Notes: generated by a model not told the origin, from the letters alone. DNA of 64,000 bases from Sulfotelmatobacter sp963788225 (GCA_963788225.1 CAWBGI010000005.1:186001-250000); one strand, 5' to 3'; numbered from the stretch's first letter, positions 7,874 to 17,606 are shown. Numbers and translations are program-made.

Positions 7874-9220
7874 ATGCCAGCCACGCAGAGCGACATTGCG
7901 GTTCGTCACGACCTGATCGAGCAACTTGAGGACGCGCGTCATCGCACCGACGGTTTGTTCGCCTTGGTCAAACCTGAGTTTCTCTATGAACGCCCTATCG
8001 CCGAACGTCACCGCATCATTTTTTATATGGGACACCTCGAAGCCTTCGATTGGAACCTGTTCCACGAACGCATTTTTGGACTCAAGAGGTTCCATCCTGA
8101 GTTTGACCGGTTGTTTGCCTTCGGCATCGATCCAGTCGGTGGCGGCTTGCCCACGGATCAGCCTGCGGACTGGCCTGCGCTCGCTGATGTTCACGACTAC
8201 GTGGGAAAAGTCCGACCAGTTTTGGATGAGAAGCTGGTGGACGCACTTGCCGATTCCCAGCCCATAATCAGCGACGGGTTTCCGCTGAGCACTCTGCTAA
8301 ACGTGGCCATTGAGCACCGCCTCATGCACGCGGAAACGCTGGCCTACATGCTGCATCAGTTACCGCTGGATCGCAAAGTGAAGCAATCGGAATTCTTAAC
8401 AAGCGCGAGTTCGCCCGTGGATCGCGGCAGCATCGAGGTTCCAGCAGGCGCAGCTACGCTAGGCCTTTCGCGCGGCAGTGATTTGTTTGGCTGGGACAAC
8501 GAGTATGAAGCTCACATCGTCAACGTCCCGGCGTTTGCCATCGATCGATACATGGTTACGAACCAGCAGTATCTGGATTTCATCAACGCCGGCGGCTATG
8601 ACACTCGATCGCTGTGGGAAGACGGTGACAAGGCTGAGGATTGGAGCTGGAAAACGGCGCGGGGAATTTCGCATCCGGCTTGCTGGGAACGCGCGGGTAA
8701 CCAATGGCTCTATCGCACGATGTTCGAAGAGATTCCACTGCCGCTGGATTGGCCGGTGTACGTAAGTCACGCGGAAGCGAAAGCGTATGCGCGCTGGGCA
8801 GGGAAGGCATTGCCCACCGAAGCCGAATGGCAGCGCGCGGCTTACGGTTCCGAACGCGGCGAGGAGCGATCATATCCTTGGGGAGAACAAACTCCCAACT
8901 CGTCATTTGGTAACTTTGATTTTGCCCGCTGGAATCCCGCACCTGTGAATGCGTTTCGTGAAGGCTGTAGTGCTTTCGGTGTTCAGGGCATGTTAGGCAA
9001 TGGCTGGGAGTGGACTTCCACCGAGTTCGCTCCTTTTCCCGGCTTCAAGACCTTCCCGTTCTATCGTGGATACTCCGCCGATTTTTTCGATGGAAAACAC
9101 TTCGTACTGAAAGGCGGATCAGCGCGCACCGCTGCCTGCATGCTGCGGCGCACGTTCCGCAACTGGTTCCAATCGCACTACCAATTTGCCTATACCGGAT
9201 TCCGCTGCGTAAACCGCTGA
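7874..9220 (+). CDS. egtB: ergothioneine synthase EgtB (iron-dependent sulfoxide synthase)
   Basis: The 448-residue protein joins an N-terminal DinB-like domain to a C-terminal formylglycine-generating-enzyme fold. The iron ligands are visible as His in YMGHLEAFDWN and the HxxxHxE in EHRLMHAETL. The FGE part reads NEYEAHIVNVPAFAIDRYMVTNQQYLDF and ends YTGFRCVNR. EgtB oxidatively couples trimethylhistidine to a thiol (cysteine or gamma-glutamylcysteine, depending on type). AAGGAG precedes the start. The methyltransferase gene egtD follows after 48 nt. No egtA, egtC or egtE is adjacent, so a direct cysteine-using type is possible but unproven. Confidence 0.93.
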   Translation: MPATQSDIAVRHDLIEQLEDARHRTDGLFALVKPEFLYERPIAERHRIIFYMGHLEAFDWNLFHERIFGLKRFHPEFDRLFAFGIDPVGGGLPTDQPADWPALADVHDYVGKVRPVLDEKLVDALADSQPIISDGFPLSTLLNVAIEHRLMHAETLAYMLHQLPLDRKVKQSEFLTSASSPVDRGSIEVPAGAATLGLSRGSDLFGWDNEYEAHIVNVPAFAIDRYMVTNQQYLDFINAGGYDTRSLWEDGDKAEDWSWKTARGISHPACWERAGNQWLYRTMFEEIPLPLDWPVYVSHAEAKAYARWAGKALPTEAEWQRAAYGSERGEERSYPWGEQTPNSSFGNFDFARWNPAPVNAFREGCSAFGVQGMLGNGWEWTSTEFAPFPGFKTFPFYRGYSADFFDGKHFVLKGGSARTAACMLRRTFRNWFQSHYQFAYTGFRCVNR

Positions 9221-9268
9221 TCGTCTGACAGCATCAATTAGTACGACCGTCAATCAGGAGCTGCCGAT

Positions 9269-10237
9269 ATGCTGGTTCAAACCATCACTCCGAACACGAC
9301 GTATGAATTCGCAGCCGATGTATGCGCCGGACTCACCAAGCCCGGTCAGAAAGAAATACTATCGAAGTACTTGTATGACGATGTCGGCTCCGCGCTGTTC
9401 GAAGTGATCAGCCATCTGCCGGAATACGGACTCACTCGCGCCGATGAGCGCCTGCTGCGGCGCCACAGTCATGACATCGTCGAGCGGCTGGTGACTCCCG
9501 TTTGCGTGGCTGAACTCGGCAGCGGTAGCGGCAGAAAAACTCGCCACATCCTCGAAGCGCTTTGCCGTCGCCAGCGCACCGCGTACTATCCCATCGAGAT
9601 TTCTCCCTCTGCCCTAGCCATGTGCGCGCGCGAACTCAGCGACATCGAGTCGATCAGCATTCTGGGCTTCGAGCGCGAATACCTCGACGGGCTGCTGGAA
9701 GTGGCTGCTCACCGCTCGACCGGCCAGCACTTACTTGTTTTGTTCCTCGGGAGCACGATCGGGAACTTCGATCGTCCCGCTGGCATTCAGTTTCTCGCCG
9801 AAGTCCGGCGCATTCTTCAGCCCGGAGACTCGCTTCTGCTCGGGACGGATTTGGAGAAGTCCAGTGTTCAACTGTTGGCCGCTTATGACGACGAGTTGGG
9901 AGTAACCGCAGCCTTCAATCTGAATCTGCTGGCTCGGATCAATCGCGAACTCGACGCCAACTTCGAAGTTGCCCAGTTCGAGCACGTAGCCAGAATCAAT
10001 CACGAAGCCCGCAGCGTGGAGATGCATCTGCGGTCCTTGTGTCGCCAGACCGTGCATCTTCCCGCCGCTGAGTTGCTCGTCGAGTTTCTTGAGGGCGAAA
10101 CCATCTGGACCGAAAGCAGCCATAAATACTCACCCGACGAAATTCTTCCCATGGCCCGCTCTGCCGGATTCCGCTGCGCGACGCAGTGGATCGACGAACA
10201 ATGGCCGTTCGCGGAAAATCTGCTCATCGCGGAATGA
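9269..10237 (+). CDS. egtD: L-histidine N-alpha-methyltransferase EgtD
   Basis: At 322 residues it has the usual EgtD length. LSKYLYDDVGSALFEVI followed by LPEYGLTRAD is the family start, and VAELGSGSGRKTRHILEAL is the SAM-binding loop. It trimethylates histidine to hercynine, the substrate of EgtB encoded just upstream. AGGAG precedes the start. The two genes form a minimal ergothioneine operon. Confidence 0.94.
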   Translation: MLVQTITPNTTYEFAADVCAGLTKPGQKEILSKYLYDDVGSALFEVISHLPEYGLTRADERLLRRHSHDIVERLVTPVCVAELGSGSGRKTRHILEALCRRQRTAYYPIEISPSALAMCARELSDIESISILGFEREYLDGLLEVAAHRSTGQHLLVLFLGSTIGNFDRPAGIQFLAEVRRILQPGDSLLLGTDLEKSSVQLLAAYDDELGVTAAFNLNLLARINRELDANFEVAQFEHVARINHEARSVEMHLRSLCRQTVHLPAAELLVEFLEGETIWTESSHKYSPDEILPMARSAGFRCATQWIDEQWPFAENLLIAE

Positions 10238-10366
10238 TCGGCTTTGGGAACGTTACGAGTATCCCCCGTACTGCCTCTGCGCAAACTGACTACATTTGTG
10301 AAGCGTGAGTAAAACTTTGTAAATGCTGCGGTTTTGCCCGATGCGCCCATGTACATTAGTAGACAG

Positions 10367-11647
10367 ATGAATGGGAAGACGAATAGGAGGAATGGAAGCG
10401 CGAGGGTGAAATGGCCAGCCGCGCTCTGTCTTTTCTTCGGTACCGGCTTCTTTGCAGTTCCTCTCTCCCATGCAATGCAATCCGGCCAGCAGGGTACTGC
10501 TGCACCCCGGGCTGTGGCCAAGCGCATCGGCGTGATCAAAGCTATCAACGGAACTGAAATCACTCTAACCCCGGAATCCGGCCCAGACGTCAAGGTCGCT
10601 GTTCAAGCTTCAGCGCAAATCGTCCGCATTGCTCCGGGCGAAACGAATATGAGCAATGCCACGCCCATTCAGTTGCAGGATTTACAGATTGGTGACCACA
10701 TCCGGGCCACAGGCTGGGCCACAGACGATGCCCAACCTCTGCCGGTTTTGAAGATTGTGGTGATGAAAAAATCCGACCTTGAGGCTAAGCACCAACAGGA
10801 TCTGCAAGACTGGCAAAAGCGTGGCGTGGGCGGCTTGGTTAGCGCCGTGGATCCCGCCGCGGGTACCGTGACTATCTCCATCACGAGCTTCGCGGGAAAG
10901 AAAAACGTTGTCATTCATGCATCTAAAAGCACAGTGATTCGCCGCTATTCTCTCGATTCCGTGAAGTTTGACGATGCCAAGCCCGGCACTTTGCAGGAAG
11001 TTCATCCAGGGGATCAAGTGCGGGCGCGCGGCGAGCGCAGCGCTGATGGCACAGAATTGGCAGCCGACGAGATTGTTTCCGGATCATTCCGCAATGTTGC
11101 CGGCACGGTTAACTCTGTCGATGCAAGTTCATCGACGCTTAGCGTTCAGGATTTATTGTCGAGAAAAACAGTGCTCGTCAAAGTAACAGCGGATTCGCAA
11201 CTTCGGCATTTGCCGCCCGAGGTGGCTCAGCGAATTGCTATGCGTTTGAAAGGAGCGGCTGCCGGAGGGGCATCCGGCGGTCCCGGCCCGATCAGTGCGG
11301 CCTCCGGGCAAGCTGCCCCAGGCCGAAGTGCGAGCGCAGCAGCTTCTTCCGGTAGCACCTCGGAAGGTACAGCGGGCTCGAAAGGAAACGGCACGAGCGG
11401 ACGTCCCGGCGGCGCTCCAGATTTCCAGCAAATGCTCAGCCGCTTGCCCGCGGCATCGCTCACTGACCTGCACAAAGGCGATGCCGTGATTCTGGTCTCG
11501 ACCGAGGGTACCGCAGGCGTGGGTACCGCGATCCAACTGGTGAGCGGCGTCGAGCCGATTCTGCGAGCCGCGCCCAACGCCGGACAGGCGATGATGCTCG
11601 CGCCCTGGAGCCTGGGCGGTCCCACAGGCGATGCTGGGGGCCCGTAG
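10367..11647 (+). CDS. secreted DUF5666-type beta-barrel repeat protein
   Basis: A signal peptide (WPAALCLFFGTGFFAVPLSHA) leads into repeated OB-like segments typical of DUF5666: KRIGVIKAINGTEITLTPES, GLVSAVDPAAGTVTISI and AGTVNSVDASSSTLSV, each followed by a phrase such as LQIGDHIRATG or VHPGDQVRARG. A Gly/Ser/Ala-rich linker lies at about residues 300-345. Function of the family is unknown. The start is uncertain: in-frame TTG 10334, ATG 10349, ATG 10367 and GTG 10406 are all possible, and the only strong AGGAGG (10385-10390) favours the GTG. Confidence 0.75.
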   Translation: MNGKTNRRNGSARVKWPAALCLFFGTGFFAVPLSHAMQSGQQGTAAPRAVAKRIGVIKAINGTEITLTPESGPDVKVAVQASAQIVRIAPGETNMSNATPIQLQDLQIGDHIRATGWATDDAQPLPVLKIVVMKKSDLEAKHQQDLQDWQKRGVGGLVSAVDPAAGTVTISITSFAGKKNVVIHASKSTVIRRYSLDSVKFDDAKPGTLQEVHPGDQVRARGERSADGTELAADEIVSGSFRNVAGTVNSVDASSSTLSVQDLLSRKTVLVKVTADSQLRHLPPEVAQRIAMRLKGAAAGGASGGPGPISAASGQAAPGRSASAAASSGSTSEGTAGSKGNGTSGRPGGAPDFQQMLSRLPAASLTDLHKGDAVILVSTEGTAGVGTAIQLVSGVEPILRAAPNAGQAMMLAPWSLGGPTGDAGGP

Positions 11648-11725
11648 ATTTGTTCCTATCGCAAAACCAATGCCTGCGTCCAAAGATTTATAAAGCAGAT
11701 TCATGTCGTGGAATGGAATGATGGA

Positions 11726-14700
11726 ATGAAGGTCCGTACGTATTTTTATCGCTCACTCTGTTTTGCACTCATTATTTTGACGCTGCAGCTTAGCGCCAAG
11801 GCGGCCTTATCGCAGACAGCTGCAACCCAAGCTACCTCCGGCAGTCTTCGCGGGCAAGTGACCGACCCTTCCGGGGCTGCCATCGCCAATGCCACCGTCG
11901 TCATGACGCCGGCGGCTGCGGCCTCGACTCCTATCAAAGTCCAAACTGATGGGCAAGGCGCGTATGAGTTTAAAGGACTGGCGCCCGGCCAGTACTCCTT
12001 GACCGTTGTCGCTCAAGGCTTCGCGCTCTATGAGAACGACAATGTGGCGATTACGGGAAGTCAGCCTTTGCGCCTGAACGTCGCCATGACTATTCAGGTT
12101 GAAGAGCAAAAGATTAACGTGTCCGATACGGCGCCGACCGTCGATGTGAGTCCCGCGAGCAACGCTGGAGCGATCGTGATCTCCGGGAAGGAACTGGATG
12201 CGCTGCCCGACGATCCCGACGAACTGCTCACCGACTTGCAGGCGCTGGCCGGGCCTTCCGCGGGGCCGAACGGCGGACAACTCTACATTGACGGTTTCAC
12301 CGCCGGACAGCTTCCGCCCAAGGAATCCATTCGCGAAATCCGCATCAATTCCAATCCATTTTCCGCGGAATACGACAAGCTCGGCTACGGACGCATTGAA
12401 GTCTTCACCAAGCCCGGCACAGATAAATTCCACGGCCAGTTTCAGGTCAGCGGGAACGATTCGGCATTCAATTCTCCCAATCCGTTTGGCGGCGCCAATC
12501 AGCCGGGTTACGACTCCACTCAATTCAGCGGTAACGTCAGCGGACCGATTAACAAAAAGGCATCGTTTTTCTTAGATGCTCAGCGCAGGAATATCAATGA
12601 TCTCGACGAGGTGAATGCTTTAATTCTCAACTCCAACGTTGCTGAGCCGTACATACAGGCGGTGCCATTTCCGCGGCATCGAACCAACATCACGCCCCGA
12701 CTCGATTATCAACTCGGAAAGAACAACACCCTCACCGTCCGCTACCAGTACTACCGCGATACCGAGGATAACGAGGGCATCGGCCAATTCAACTTGCAGA
12801 CCCAGGGCTACAATTCCGAGTCCACCGAGCACACGCTGCAAATCAGCGATACGCAAGTCATTGGCGCGAAGATCGTGAATGAAACCCGCTTTCAGTACTT
12901 GCGCGAGCTAAACAATCAAGTCGCCCAGAAAAGTTTACCCACTCTCAACGTGCTGGGGGCATTCGGCGGCGGAGGCAACAGCCAGGGCGAGATCTTAGAT
13001 CACCAGGACCACTACGAATTGCAGAACTACACTTCGATCATCCACGGCAATCACACAATGAAATTTGGCGCGCGGCTGCGCGGCATACGCGACGCAAATA
13101 GCTCCACTTCCGGGTTCAACGGGACATTTACGTTTTCTTCCTTGCTCACCCCGTCGCTCATCTCTCCCCCACCGTCACCCTGTACGCCCACGCTGGGACA
13201 GCCGCCGTGCCCGGTTTCCTACGAGTCCGCGCTGCTGAATGCTGACAGCACGACCGTGCCCATCGCGACGCAACTCACTTATACTTGCACGCCTGCAATT
13301 TCCGCCCCGGTGTGTGGCCCAGCGAAGCCATCGCTGGTGGTGGGCAATTTCGACGCCGGACTCTACTACCAGGAAGATTGGAAGGTGCGGCCTAACATTA
13401 CTCTGAGCTACGGCCTGCGTTTCGAATCTCAGACCGGAATCCGGGATCACAACGACTGGGCGCCGCGCCTGGGTTTTGCCTGGGGAGTTGGCGGAAAGTC
13501 CGCGCCGCCCAAGGTTGTGCTGCGCGGTGGCTTCGGAATTTTCTATGATCGCTTTCAGGCAGCTCAGATACTCGAGGCGCAACGGCTGAATGGCGCCACA
13601 CAGGAACAGTTTGTCATCAATAATCCAGTCCTCTCGACGACTGCGCCGTCGAGCGATCACTGTTCCGTCACCGACTTCTCCGGTTGCACGGGCATCGTCA
13701 CACAGTCTACCCCCACGACTTACGAGATCGGCCCGCGCCTGCACGCGCCTTACACCTTGCAGGCGGCCATCAGCGTGGAGCGGCAGCTCACCAAGTCCGC
13801 AACCTTGAATTTGACTTACCTGAATTCTCGCGGCTTCGATCAACTGCTCAGCATCAATGCCGACGCCCCGGCTCCCGGAACCCCGTGCAGTCCTTCCTGC
13901 CCCACTCCCGCCGCGAATCTTTACGAATACGTCTCCGAGGCGGTTTTCCGGCAGAATCAATTGATCGTCAACACTAATATTCGGCTCGGCCTGAAGGCTC
14001 AGCTCTTTGGCTACTACGTCCTGAACTACGCCAACAGCGATACTTCCGGCGTTTCCAGCTTTCCTTCGAATTCCCACAACATCAGCGCTGACTACGGCCG
14101 CGCTTCCTTTGACTTCCGCAATCGGTTCTTTCTCGGGGGCTCGTTCGCTTTTCCTTTTAACGTCCGTCTGAGCCCGTTCATCGTCGTAAGCTCCGGTTCT
14201 CCCTTCAATATCACCACCACCAATGACCTTAACAATGATTCCATCTTCAACGACCGCCCAGGTCTGGTTTCGACTGCGACCTGTGCTACTGTGACCGTCA
14301 GCCAGACCAATTCCAACGTATACTGCACGCCGCTTGGAACCTTCGACGCCAACCCGGCAAGCCCTGCCGTTGCCGGCGAGAGAATCGTTCCCATCAACTA
14401 TGGCACCGGTCCATCCCGAGCCGTGATGAATCTGCGGCTCACTAAGACTTTCGGTTTCGGCCCCAAGATCGGAGGCGCCGGAGGCGCTACAGCAGGCGGT
14501 CGGAGCGGCGGTGGTCACGGTCGCGGTCCCTTGTTCGGCAGCGGTCCGATCGGATTGCCGAGCAGTAATACTGACCGCCGCTACAATCTCACGCTCGGGG
14601 CTTACGGACGCAACATTTTCAACAAAGTGAATTATGGAAACCCGAGTGGCATTCTGGGTTCGCACTTCTTCGACACGGCGAACGCGTTATCTTCAGGCGG

Positions 14701-14761
14701 ACCGTTTTCAAATTCCGCCGCGAACCGCCGCATCGACCTGGTTGCCACCTTCAACTTCTGA
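11726..14761 (+). CDS. TonB-dependent receptor, Oar-like, with carboxypeptidase-like N-terminal domain
   Basis: About 1011 residues from the ATG at 11726 (a GTG six codons earlier is also open). A signal peptide is followed by a Cna-B/carboxypeptidase regulatory domain (GSLRGQVTDPSGAAIANATV, GAYEFKGLAPGQYSLTV), then a plug-like region (YIDGFTAGQLPPKESIREI, FSAEYDKLGYGRIEVFTKPG) and a long barrel ending in the aromatic residues VATFNF, as outer-membrane barrels do. Such Oar-like receptors are numerous in Acidobacteriota; the ligand is unknown, and may be a peptide or glycan fragment. The preceding secreted DUF5666 gene ends 78 nt upstream and may be co-transcribed. Confidence 0.9.
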   Translation: MKVRTYFYRSLCFALIILTLQLSAKAALSQTAATQATSGSLRGQVTDPSGAAIANATVVMTPAAAASTPIKVQTDGQGAYEFKGLAPGQYSLTVVAQGFALYENDNVAITGSQPLRLNVAMTIQVEEQKINVSDTAPTVDVSPASNAGAIVISGKELDALPDDPDELLTDLQALAGPSAGPNGGQLYIDGFTAGQLPPKESIREIRINSNPFSAEYDKLGYGRIEVFTKPGTDKFHGQFQVSGNDSAFNSPNPFGGANQPGYDSTQFSGNVSGPINKKASFFLDAQRRNINDLDEVNALILNSNVAEPYIQAVPFPRHRTNITPRLDYQLGKNNTLTVRYQYYRDTEDNEGIGQFNLQTQGYNSESTEHTLQISDTQVIGAKIVNETRFQYLRELNNQVAQKSLPTLNVLGAFGGGGNSQGEILDHQDHYELQNYTSIIHGNHTMKFGARLRGIRDANSSTSGFNGTFTFSSLLTPSLISPPPSPCTPTLGQPPCPVSYESALLNADSTTVPIATQLTYTCTPAISAPVCGPAKPSLVVGNFDAGLYYQEDWKVRPNITLSYGLRFESQTGIRDHNDWAPRLGFAWGVGGKSAPPKVVLRGGFGIFYDRFQAAQILEAQRLNGATQEQFVINNPVLSTTAPSSDHCSVTDFSGCTGIVTQSTPTTYEIGPRLHAPYTLQAAISVERQLTKSATLNLTYLNSRGFDQLLSINADAPAPGTPCSPSCPTPAANLYEYVSEAVFRQNQLIVNTNIRLGLKAQLFGYYVLNYANSDTSGVSSFPSNSHNISADYGRASFDFRNRFFLGGSFAFPFNVRLSPFIVVSSGSPFNITTTNDLNNDSIFNDRPGLVSTATCATVTVSQTNSNVYCTPLGTFDANPASPAVAGERIVPINYGTGPSRAVMNLRLTKTFGFGPKIGGAGGATAGGRSGGGHGRGPLFGSGPIGLPSSNTDRRYNLTLGAYGRNIFNKVNYGNPSGILGSHFFDTANALSSGGPFSNSAANRRIDLVATFNF

Positions 14762-14857
14762 CCCAAAAGCCGATTTCCGCCAGCACTGAGTTCGCCGTTT
14801 CAGTTATGCTGAAGAGGTACAAGCGCGTGCTGTCGATATCCTCGGAATGGTTTTCGT

Positions 14858-15736
14858 TTGCCTCTTTTTCCCACTACAAGACGTCAGTTTCTTCGCCTGG
14901 CCGTCGCCGCTGGCACCATCGCGCTGGCAGGGGATGGAGTCCTGCTTGAGCCGAACCTTCCTCACATTGTGCGCAAGGATTTTTTTCTGACGCGCTGGCT
15001 GGAGCGGCTTGATGGTTTCACCATCGCCCTGCTCAGCGATTTCCATTACGATCCGTTCTTTTCGGTTCATCCGCTGCACGCCGCCATTCCCATAGTCAAC
15101 CGCCTTCGCCCCGATCTAATCGTGCTTGCAGGGGATTTTGTTTCCGTACCCTGGATCGGTGACCTTCGGAAAGGCGCACTTGCAGCCGAGCCATGCGCTC
15201 GCTTGCTGCGTCAGATGACCGCACCTCACGGCCTTTGGGCTGTGCTGGGAAATCACGATGACGGCACCGATCCTGAACACGTCACCAACGCGCTTCAAGC
15301 CGAGAGCATTCAGGTGCTGGCGAACCAGTCGCAAGCGATCGAGCGCGAGGGCGCACGCTTTTGGTTGGCGGGCCTGAATGATGTGTTGAGTGGCCGGGCC
15401 GACCTGCCGCAGACGTTGCGCCGTGTCCCCGCGGGCGAGGCGGTCGTTCTGCTGGTGCATGAACCGGATTTCGCCGACGAATCTTCCAAATTTCCTATCG
15501 ACCTGCAGCTCTCTGGACATTCTCATGGAGGACAAGTCCGAGTTCCGCTCCTGCCTCCGCTCTACCTGCCCAAGTTGGCCAAGAAATATGTTTGGGGCAC
15601 TTACAACGTAGGTCCACTCACGCTTTACACCACAGCTGGCGTGGGAACCGTGGGCGTGCCTGTGCGATTAAATTGTCCGCCGGAAATCACACTGCTGACT
15701 TTGCGTCGCTCACCCCGACGCCAAGCAGAAAGTTAG
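14858..15736 (+). CDS. Tat-exported metallophosphoesterase
   Basis: The 292-residue calcineurin-like phosphoesterase has its metal-site motifs in order: DFHYD, GDFV, GNHDD and GHSHGGQ. The N-terminus TTRRQFLRLAVAAGT is a twin-arginine signal, so it likely acts folded outside the cytoplasmic membrane. Relatives of the YkuE type cleave UDP-2,3-diacylglucosamine or other phosphodiesters; the substrate here is not known. The start is a TTG at 14858, since no ATG in frame leaves the Tat signal intact. Confidence 0.88.
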   Translation: MPLFPTTRRQFLRLAVAAGTIALAGDGVLLEPNLPHIVRKDFFLTRWLERLDGFTIALLSDFHYDPFFSVHPLHAAIPIVNRLRPDLIVLAGDFVSVPWIGDLRKGALAAEPCARLLRQMTAPHGLWAVLGNHDDGTDPEHVTNALQAESIQVLANQSQAIEREGARFWLAGLNDVLSGRADLPQTLRRVPAGEAVVLLVHEPDFADESSKFPIDLQLSGHSHGGQVRVPLLPPLYLPKLAKKYVWGTYNVGPLTLYTTAGVGTVGVPVRLNCPPEITLLTLRRSPRRQAES

Positions 15737-15923
15737 CGGTGTCTAGTGACGCTACCCGCATGAAATATGCAATCGGCTTCACATGACGAACTTCAGGTCT
15801 CTACAGGCCATCCCTTAACAGACTGATAACAATATACTTAGCTTCTCGCCAAACTGGCCCCACGTTTGCCGATAGACAAAGCATACGAGAGCAACGCTTG
15901 CTCTAGTTGGAGATCTTCCGCAA

Positions 15924-16367
15924 ATGCTTCGTCGCATCTGGCCATGGCTTCTGATCCTTGCGGTGCCTATCATCAGCCATGCATCCGTGCGGGTTCCGTC
16001 TCCGCGCCTGCGGCAGCCTGTTTTAACTGAGCGCGAACACCAAGTCTGGAAAACTCCCAGGCGAGCAACCGAGTTCAGTGACGTCCCGCACGTGAGCGCG
16101 CGTTCGCGCTGCGAAGACACTCAGCCTCCGCAGGCTTTGACTACGCCCGATCCTCTTCTGTTCTCCGCAGGAACAGGAATGAAGGTTAAGGTCAGCTTCA
16201 TCATCGGCTCTGATGGGCGTGTGCATAGTCCTCTGATTCTGCAGAGCGCAGGACCCGCAGGCGACCGCAACGTGCTGCGCACGGTCCGCACCTGGCGGTA
16301 TCGTCCTGCCACCTGCAATGGCGTCCCTACAGAAGCGGAAGGGAAGATCGAGTTTTCCCGCCGTTGA
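15924..16367 (+). CDS. secreted TonB C-terminal domain protein
   Basis: The 147-residue protein has a signal peptide (IWPWLLILAVPIISHAS) and then a TonB_C-like domain: MKVKVSFIIGSDGRVHSPLILQSAG and VLRTVRTWRYRPATCNGVP. It has no Pro-rich spacer and probably no membrane anchor left after cleavage, unlike true TonB. Proteins of this build are common in Acidobacteriota and their role is not established. About 190 nt upstream hold no recognisable gene. Confidence 0.75.
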   Translation: MLRRIWPWLLILAVPIISHASVRVPSPRLRQPVLTEREHQVWKTPRRATEFSDVPHVSARSRCEDTQPPQALTTPDPLLFSAGTGMKVKVSFIIGSDGRVHSPLILQSAGPAGDRNVLRTVRTWRYRPATCNGVPTEAEGKIEFSRR

Positions 16368-16400
16368 GATTCCACGCACTGGTTCTAACCCTTTGGGTTC

Positions 16401-16412
16401 GCTCAGGGCAGG
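16401..16412 (+). repeat. short dispersed repeat GCTCAGGGCAGG, copy 2
   Basis: Second copy of the core seen at 2838 and 34066, in the 88-nt space between two + strand genes. Confidence 0.5.
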
Positions 16413-16455
16413 GTGCGCTTGCGCTAGAATGATTCCAGCGATAGTGTGCTGAATC

Positions 16456-17529
16456 GTGGACAGAGACAAGAAATTCGCCAAGCCTTCCGGGTCAACTCCA
16501 GCACAAGATTCCGAAAGTGTGCCGAGCATCGGCCCGCATAACCCCGCGCTGGGCGAGATCTATCAACGGCTGTATCCGGAAATGCGGCGGCCCAAACCGA
16601 ACCAGGAGGCCATCGCCGCGGCTCTGCAAGCCATGCAGCGCCTCACGATGGAAACGGATTCCGAAACCGTCGCGGAGGATGCCACGCAAGAACCCGCCGC
16701 AAATACTATTACTGCCTGCCGCGTCTGCGGGCACCGCAATCGCGAAGGCAACAAGTTCTGCGGGGGCTGCGGACTGCCTCTCGGAACAGCGCCGCCTCAA
16801 TCGTCTGATTCGCCATTGCACGCTGCCGCAACACCCAGTCTCGACAGCGTGCCGTTGTCCCAAGTTCCGCTTCCAGCACAGGAAGCAGAGGATGAGGTTC
16901 ATCCGTCACCCGGCGCTCCTGCCGGCGCGCACTACTATCACCATCACTACCATCACCACTATTTCCAGGGCGGAACCGCCGAAGCTGCTGTAGTAACGTC
17001 GCGGGCCAATGCTCCCGAGAGCGCGCGTGAGGCGGATCGCTTGCGAGTGGCCGCTGCCGCGAAGGGAGAACCCATGAGCCGCAGCGAGGCCGCAGTGCGG
17101 CGGCTGACGCAGGAATGGGTGTTGGCTTGCAACACGCGGCAACTGGATGAACTGATCGAACTGTACGCTCCGGATGCGGTGGTGCTGCGGTCGAATCTGC
17201 CTCCGATCCGGGGCACGATGGCTCTACGCGAGTTCTTCTACTCCACGCTTGAAGCTGGTCTGGGAGAAGTGGCTGTCGATCCCATTCGCGTGGATGTTAT
17301 GGGAGATCTGGCTCACGAAGTTGGGCGCTACAGCGCGCTGGTTCCGGGCACAGCCGGCAAACGCCGCGAAGAGCGCGGCAAATATCTGTGGGTCTTCGCC
17401 AAGCAGACGAACGGAGACTGGAAGCTGGTTTCCGAGTGCTGGTCGAGCGACCTGACGCTTGCGGGCGCGGAGTCGGATATTCCCAAGAATGTTGTTCCGC
17501 CAATGAAGCCGATGCCGCGGAGAAGTTAA
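16456..17529 (+). CDS. zinc-ribbon / His-rich / NTF2-like protein
   Basis: The 357-residue protein has three visible parts. Residues about 87-108 contain CRVCGHRNREGNKFCGGCG, a four-Cys zinc ribbon. Residues about 156-172 are a His/Tyr run with blocks of three histidines. Residues about 212-335 form a SnoaL/DUF4440-like NTF2 domain (LTQEWVLACNTRQLDELIELY, DAVVLRSNLPPIRG, WVFAKQTNGDWKLVSECWS). No signal peptide or membrane segment is seen, so it is probably cytoplasmic. NTF2 domains of this kind bind small ligands or act in polyketide-type chemistry; function here is unknown. The start is GTG. Confidence 0.75.
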   Translation: MDRDKKFAKPSGSTPAQDSESVPSIGPHNPALGEIYQRLYPEMRRPKPNQEAIAAALQAMQRLTMETDSETVAEDATQEPAANTITACRVCGHRNREGNKFCGGCGLPLGTAPPQSSDSPLHAAATPSLDSVPLSQVPLPAQEAEDEVHPSPGAPAGAHYYHHHYHHHYFQGGTAEAAVVTSRANAPESAREADRLRVAAAAKGEPMSRSEAAVRRLTQEWVLACNTRQLDELIELYAPDAVVLRSNLPPIRGTMALREFFYSTLEAGLGEVAVDPIRVDVMGDLAHEVGRYSALVPGTAGKRREERGKYLWVFAKQTNGDWKLVSECWSSDLTLAGAESDIPKNVVPPMKPMPRRS

Positions 17530-17540
17530 GGGGTCAGGGT

Positions 17541-17606
17541 CAGCGGTCAGTGGTCAGTGGTCATTAAGATCCGCTGACCACTGGACACTGATCTTGGACA
17601 CTGATC
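17541..17606. repeat. heptamer repeat CAGTGGT and hairpin between convergent genes
   Basis: CAGCGGT, CAGTGGT, CAGTGGT run head to tail from 17541 to 17561. CAGTGGTCA (17555-17563) then pairs with TGACCACTG (17575-17583), giving a 9-bp hairpin. A further TGGACACTGATC repeat follows twice, to 17606. The hairpin could terminate both convergent genes. The unit resembles the CAGTTCT array at 20920. Confidence 0.6.

Noticed and set aside
13175..14665. A 496-codon frame antisense to the TonB-dependent receptor gene.
   Set aside because: It has no family match, ribosome site or plausible composition; the + strand receptor explains the region. Long antisense frames are common in G+C-rich coding sequence.
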